Positions 50,745-52,268 of a DNA stretch of 52,268 bases are shown here, in pieces (the first letter of the stretch is position 1; every line of letters begins with the position of its first letter). The translations under genes and the position numbers were made by a program. Source of the stretch: Bacillota bacterium. GTDB lineage: Bacteria; Bacillota_I; Bacilli_A; RF39; UBA660. The stretch lies in the NCBI GenBank assembly GCA_015059155.1, contig SVAX01000008.1:1-52268 (forward strand), read 5' to 3'. The notes below the pieces were generated by a model. The model did not search any database, was not told the origin of the DNA, and worked only from the letters and a program-made list of their open reading frames with translations.

Positions 50745-51818
50745 ATGAAAAAAATAGTTGGTTTAATAAGTTTAATTTTGATTTTTAGTTGTTTAACAGG
50801 TTGCTTAACGATGGAGCAAAGAGAAGAAAAAAGAAATATAGAAAAAGAAACAAAAGAGATAATGATAAATTATTTGAAGGAAAATTATAATATAAGAAAA
50901 GTTTCTAATGTTAATGCTGAATATACAATGCATGGTGATATTGCTACATCAGAATTTAAAAATATAGTAACAGGAACTTTTAAGAAAGATGGACAGGAAC
51001 ATCAAATATTATATGATTATGAAAAGGAAAAATGTTATGATAGTTTTTCCTATATAAATAAAATAAATCCTATAATTACAGATTATATAAAATCACTTTT
51101 AAATAAGAATTCACTGAACAATATAATTAAACCAGATTATGTTATTATTGCTGATGGATATAGAAATTATCTTAAGGAAGGTATATATGGTTTATACAAT
51201 AATAATGATAATGTTAAAACCTATAGTGATATTCAAGATTATTATGGCGTTTTAGGTCTTGAAATTGTTTATAATAATTCTAATACAATAATTGAAAATA
51301 ATTTAAATGCGTTTGAAAATTTATATAATGAATTAGGTATCGTTATAAATGTAAGTATATATGATAATGGGATTTTAAAAGAATATTTAAAAGGATTTCC
51401 ACAAATTGAGTATGATGATAGTGGTTATGAATATAAGTTATATGAAATACAAACAATAGGTAATTTTACTGCTAAATGGACTATAAAAGAAATTATAACT
51501 CGTGAATATAATGGGACATTAGAACAAGCTAATTTTGAATTAAACGTAGTAAAAAATAATTCTGAATTTGCTGATAGAATAGAATTATATGGTGAAGAAT
51601 ATTATTTATACTCACAAGATATATTAGAAGTAAAAGATATGAGTAATAATAATGCTTTTAATTATATATATTTAAAAGAAAGTGAAAATGTTTGTAATAA
51701 ACATAGTGAAATTGTATATAATGACAATTCATATGGTTTAAAAAGTGTAAGTCCTTATGTGTCTTTTGAATCAGGTATGCAGGAAACAAAAAAATTTGCT
51801 ATATATTGCAAAAAATAA
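50745..51818 (+). CDS. Lipoprotein of unknown function
   Basis: 357 residues. Signal peptide KKIVGLISLILIFSCLTGC with lipobox LTG|C. A charged helix follows (EQREEKRNIEKETKEIM), then a mixed alpha/beta region with no recognised family; YIKSLLNKNSL and YGVLGLEIVYNN recur in related surface lipoproteins only by composition. Two C-terminal cysteines. I take the ATG at 50745 because it gives a clean signal peptide; the frame is open from 50694 across the operator. It is followed 15 nt later by another lipoprotein gene. Confidence 0.7.
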   Translation: MKKIVGLISLILIFSCLTGCLTMEQREEKRNIEKETKEIMINYLKENYNIRKVSNVNAEYTMHGDIATSEFKNIVTGTFKKDGQEHQILYDYEKEKCYDSFSYINKINPIITDYIKSLLNKNSLNNIIKPDYVIIADGYRNYLKEGIYGLYNNNDNVKTYSDIQDYYGVLGLEIVYNNSNTIIENNLNAFENLYNELGIVINVSIYDNGILKEYLKGFPQIEYDDSGYEYKLYEIQTIGNFTAKWTIKEIITREYNGTLEQANFELNVVKNNSEFADRIELYGEEYYLYSQDILEVKDMSNNNAFNYIYLKESENVCNKHSEIVYNDNSYGLKSVSPYVSFESGMQETKKFAIYCKK

Positions 51819-51833
51819 AAAAGGAGAAGTAGT

Positions 51834-52268
51834 ATGAAAAAGACAATTATATATAGTTTATTAGTAGTATTTGGATTGGTATGTTTATCAGGTTGCTATA
51901 CTGATACGAATAAAGAAGAAGTTGATATATTATTTAAGCAGTTAGAAAAAGAAAAAATTGTAGATAAAGATTTAAAATTAGTTGAGACATTTTATGAACA
52001 ATCAAATGGTTATATTCCATATAGTGATGTTTATTATGTATATGAAGATAATCATCAAAAACTAACAGTAATACATTATGAAACAAATCATTCTTCAAAA
52101 GATGATTATAATTATTTTATTAAAATATATTATGATGTAGGTGTTAATAATAATGTTCAATTATATGACAATGTAGAATCATTAGATTATTGGGTTTTTT
52201 ATTCTTATGGAGATGGAACTTATTCTACTGATAAAAAATATGTTTTGGATAATTTAAAACAATATAAA
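51834..52268 (+). CDS. Lipoprotein, 3' end cut by window
   Basis: ATG at 51834 after AAGGAGAAG. At least 145 residues; the frame is open to the last base. Signal peptide KKTIIYSLLVVFGLVCLSGC with lipobox LSG|C. The mature part begins with a charged helix (TNKEEVDILFKQLEKEKIVDK) and continues with Tyr/Asp-rich strands (YIPYSDVYYVYEDNHQKLTV). Resembles the preceding lipoprotein in layout, and the two probably form an operon under the XRE regulator at 50260. Function unknown. Confidence 0.75.
   Translation, partial: MKKTIIYSLLVVFGLVCLSGCYTDTNKEEVDILFKQLEKEKIVDKDLKLVETFYEQSNGYIPYSDVYYVYEDNHQKLTVIHYETNHSSKDDYNYFIKIYYDVGVNNNVQLYDNVESLDYWVFYSYGDGTYSTDKKYVLDNLKQYK

Noticed and set aside
37427-52268. 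The accessory region as an intact prophage
   Set aside because: One replication-like protein, one coiled-coil protein and several regulators, but no integrase, terminase, capsid, portal or lysis genes.
1-52268. tRNA, rRNA genes, CRISPR arrays, insertion sequences
   Set aside because: Looked for cloverleaf-type GGTTCGANNCC signatures, regular repeats and transposase-like frames; none was seen, although a covariance-model search could reveal a missed tRNA.

Overview
The window is about 52 kb of very AT-rich DNA from a low-GC Gram-positive bacterium. It looks like a walled relative of the Mollicutes within the Bacilli, similar to uncultured RF39/Erysipelotrichia-type gut lineages; that placement is inference. 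TGA is a stop codon: it ends rsmH (32568-32570) and the comN-like gene, and prfB carries an in-frame TGA frameshift site, so the code is not the Mycoplasma one. A LTA-synthase-like enzyme, FtsL, FtsEX and two class B PBP genes show a cell wall. RpoB has Asn at E. coli position 526, the residue linked to natural rifampicin insusceptibility in Mollicutes.

Region 1 (1-37.4 kb) is mostly core genome: rpoB-rpoC; two tandem Tim44-like membrane proteins; a LtaS-like enzyme; a radical SAM protein; mnmA; truB; a nucleotidyltransferase; lexA diverging from a 47-codon SOS-controlled membrane peptide; a spoVB-like flippase, comN-like gene and secDF (the order seen in Bacillus); prfB-yitT-ftsE-ftsX; a FAD oxidoreductase; a glycine T-box with glyS; and the start of a division/wall cluster (mraZ-rsmH-ftsL-PBP-kinase-like-PBP). 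Two closely related YhcG/DUF1016 PD-(D/E)XK nuclease genes sit 10.5 kb apart among these genes, each containing a perfect GC-rich palindrome whose outer base pairs co-vary between the copies.

Region 2 (about 37.42 kb to the end) is accessory. It begins where the second PBP gene stops abruptly just after its SxN active-site motif. It holds a DUF5655-like protein, a replication-initiator-like HTH protein, several unknown proteins, a PlsC-type acyltransferase, a hybrid histidine kinase, four XRE-type regulators, an SOS-controlled UvrX/UmuC-type polymerase with a YolD-like partner, and a run of small membrane proteins, lipoproteins and an RCC1-like surface protein. The junction may be an island integration or an assembly join.

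Regulation is readable in places. LexA boxes of the form CGAAYAAATRTTCG lie between -35 and -10 of the small peptide gene and of the polymerase operon, and a degenerate one covers the lexA -35. MraZ faces four GTG repeats spaced exactly 10 nt that run into its own ribosome-binding site. Many genes lack a clear -35 but have an extended -10 (TGNTATAAT) 10-26 nt before the start codon, so leaders are very short. Intrinsic terminators separate most units. No tRNA, rRNA, CRISPR array or insertion sequence was seen, and no gene-free stretch exceeds 300 bases.
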